A DNA stretch of 64,000 bases from Terebella lapidaria (lineage: Eukaryota; Annelida; Polychaeta; Terebellida; Terebellidae), in assembly GCA_949152475.1 (NCBI GenBank), contig OX424560.1:39501719-39565718 (forward strand), in the 5' to 3' direction. Position 1 is the stretch's first letter, and every line of letters begins with the position of its first letter. The position numbers were made by a program, and so were the translations under genes. The notes beneath the pieces were generated by a model. That model saw only the letters and a program-made list of their open reading frames with translations, ran no database searches and was not told the origin of the DNA. Shown here in pieces: positions 61,646-64,000 of this stretch.

Positions 61646-64000
61646 TAGTAGCCCTACCAATGCAAACACACAACCAAAGTTTACAAGTGAGATGATCATG
61701 GCTTCACAGCGAAGTCAGCAGGCAACAGTCATTACAGTATTGGCGCGGTGAACCAGGACAACAGGCATACTGCCTAAGGGGCATCCTCATGCATGATGGA
61801 CACAGACGAAGCGAAGAGATCTGGGGAAGATATACAGCAGGTGGCAGATGTCAGTGAAGACACACAGAAGGGAGAAAAAGTGTCGAAATTTTCAACTTTA
61901 TGGTCGGAACAGGAGCAGGTAGATACACAGGCCAGGGCATGTGGCCACGGGTTCTACCAGGTACGGGTCGGGCCAGATTAGAATGACTCATGGCCACCGT
62001 GCGAAGGGCCACGGAGGTACCCACGGGAACCTGGGTATCCCAGATTCAGGGAATTACATTTCCAGCAGAACCTAGAAGACGGGGAACAACTAAGGGCAAG
62101 AAGAGACATTGGTGTGTGGGCGGAGTCGATTTGAAAACAGGTACTTCGCGGTGGAATCAGATGCACTGTGGTGAAGTCACAGAGACAGTGGCTCTGCAGC
62201 GGATTGGCAAAGTGGCAGAGCTGATGATGCCACAGCGGAGTGACGGGATTGCAGAGTCGATGGCACTGCAGCGAAGTGGCGGGCTCACGGAATCAATGGC
62301 GCTGCAGCGGAGGAGCTGGTGGCTCTATGGGGAGGTATCAATATTTCAGAGGCAGTGGCTCCGAGGCTCCACAGCGGAGTTGCAGAGTCAAGATAGGGCC
62401 AGAGGCTTCCAGGGAGGAGAGGAAGGCGGTGCACCATGAAAGCAAACAAGGGATCTCTGAAGCTAACAAGGATGAAAAATAGATCCTGTGTGATGCCCTA
62501 TGAGAAGTGGGCACATCCAGAAGCCATGGCCATAAGAGTGTGCCGAAGGCAGAGTCAGCAGGAAGAGCAACAGTGTCGACAGTCAGATGAATGGGTGTAA
62601 ATAGTAGAGTACTTCAAGGCTTGCCCAGACTCAAGTTGATCGAGATCTTGGAAACCCGGGCTTAGGAATGCAGACAGGGGCTGAAGAAGTGAAGAGGTCA
62701 GGGTGACTTCGATTTGAATCGAAGGGCTGGAGCGTGGCCTGAGAGAGTCGACAACAGGGGAATAAACCAAGCCGAAGCCTCATTAGTGCAGGTGGGCGGA
62801 GGTGGGGCCATCGAAGCATCCGGGGCGGCCCCACCTAACCCTCGGCAAGGAGGAAATTCAGGAGCAGTGGGACCTATAGTCGGCACAAGGTGTGCAACCC
62901 GCCCCCCCCCCCCTCCCAGCTGAAAGAGGCCCTTACCTCAAACCTCAAGTTCGACGGGACAGTAAATAGGACAGACTACTTATATATATCAATTTCAGGT
63001 GGTCACTCAGCTGAATCCATGGGATGATCAGGCAAAACACTGCATCTGGTCACCAGTCTGATGAGAGCGGCTCAAGATGTACTGAATGAACTGCCCATAG
63101 CCCAGACGGCTGACTGGACGATGGTGGTGGAACAGATGGAACAAAAGTACAACAAAGCTGGACAAGAGGTGACATTCAGGACACAGTTGAGCAACGCCAA
63201 CAAGCCAACGCAGACACCTCAGCACTGGGCAGCTGAGATTACCCAGTTAGTTCAATGAGGCTATTCAAATGTGACTGGAGTCGACAAGGAAGACCTCATC
63301 AAAGATAACTTTTTGAGGGGAATGTCGGATCCAGCCATGAAAGTGTTGGCAGAAATGGGCCAACCAAAAACGCTGGCTGATGCATTTAGTCATGTACTCT
63401 GTTACGTGAGTGCGGTCAGCTGAGGTTTTATCAAGAAACCCAGTCAAGAAACCAAGCGATGGCGGAATACATCGATAGACGGCGAGAACCTCGACTTTTG
63501 AGATGCCAACAGAGAAGACGTGGGTGGATAGGAGGATGTGGCTGCAGTTAGCCAGCCTTGGTGGTCTGGGTGGTCGGCTAGTTGAGATCAGACCTGAACA
63601 GAGCCAAAAGAGGGATCCGCCAATGAGGACCCATCAACACTTATGAGACAAGTAATCAGGCTAGCGACAGGGGGTCCTCACCAGATGGGAGGCCTCAGGA
63701 CAAGTCCATGGGTGGAATGAACGCTGATGGCAGAGGTCCGTAGGATGGTGGTGAAGTAGGCCAAAGAGCAAATGTCATTTACTAGGAATGCAAGGGGAGA
63801 GGACACTTCAAACGGGAATGTGCCACCCTTTGCAGCAAGGGAGAGGATGGGAGCGGCCCACCAGGAGCACTGACTGGAAACTTGAGTCAGCTAAAGAAGA
63901 CCGACAACCCGACTTTGGCCATGATGGGAGCTACAGGGGATGTCCCTATGGCGAGAACCTCTACAACAGTCAGGGATGCGATCGAGACTCTGGCCACTGC
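61646..64000 (+). mobile_element. Decayed LTR-type (probably Ty3/gypsy-like) retroelement, gag part, cut by window edge
   Basis: Fossil on the plus strand. Around 62,190-62,310 there are four 36-bp tandem units (12-residue repeat of the type MALQRSGGLTES). Around 63,060-63,420 there is a retrotransposon gag-like stretch (DWTMVVEQMEQKYNKAGQEV, FRTQLSNANKPTQTPQHWAA). Near 63,790-63,830 a zinc-knuckle-like CKGRGHFKREC follows. The element has several breaks and its pol part would lie beyond the window. The TIR element at 60,854-61,645 may have inserted into its LTR or leader; the AATAAA-bearing stretch at about 60,780-60,853 could be LTR sequence, but I cannot confirm it. Old compared with the YR elements. 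Confidence 0.6.
62186..62318 (+). repeat. 36-bp tandem repeat inside the LTR-element fossil
   Basis: Four units with CTGCAGCGG or CCACAGCGG recurring at about 62,194, 62,230, 62,266 and 62,302. Confidence 0.8.

Overview
The window is eukaryotic: one very large, intron-rich gene on the minus strand fills positions 1 to 52,840. I recognise it as TRRAP, the giant pseudokinase scaffold of the SAGA and NuA4/TIP60 histone acetyltransferase complexes (yeast Tra1, fly Nipped-A). I could place 83 exons. They keep one reading frame for about 3,882 codons, from an ATG at 52,840 to the first codons of an exon cut by the left edge. Only the C-terminal end (FATC region) is missing. The protein is very close to vertebrate TRRAP. 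With young DIRS and Ngaro retrotransposons and an AGGTCA-rich satellite, this suggests a marine invertebrate such as a mollusc, brachiopod or amphioxus. The sequence alone does not fix the phylum.

Layout, left to right. 1-11,624 holds TRRAP exons 83 to 48 (pseudokinase, FAT and late HEAT repeats). 11,625-32,199 is one 20.6-kb intron filled by three nested tyrosine-recombinase (YR) retrotransposons: a Ngaro element (11,814-32,113) split by DIRS-A (17,098-30,508), itself split by DIRS-C (23,706-30,215). 32,200-40,147 holds exons 47 to 23. 40,148-46,877 is a second large intron carrying a separate DIRS element, DIRS-B (40,181-46,750). 46,878-52,840 holds exons 22 to 1. 52,841-53,485 is the 5' flank. 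53,486-57,257 is a composite repeat built on a 134-bp tandem unit rich in nuclear-receptor half-sites. 57,258-59,974 has no gene I can support. 59,975-61,645 holds small non-autonomous elements: two hairpin MITE copies and one TIR element with a TA duplication. About 61,650 to the right edge is a decayed LTR-type retroelement with gag remnants.

The YR elements are the most informative part. All four lie in the same orientation as TRRAP. Ngaro has the split direct repeat order A1-genes-B1-A2-B2. Each DIRS has inverted terminal repeats and an internal region that joins the complements of its two outer ends. The junctions show recombination at a very short shared core (ATTTAT for Ngaro, AAATA for DIRS-A) with no target duplication, as expected for a circle integrated by a tyrosine recombinase. 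Their terminal repeats are almost identical, so the insertions are recent, in the order Ngaro, DIRS-A, DIRS-C.
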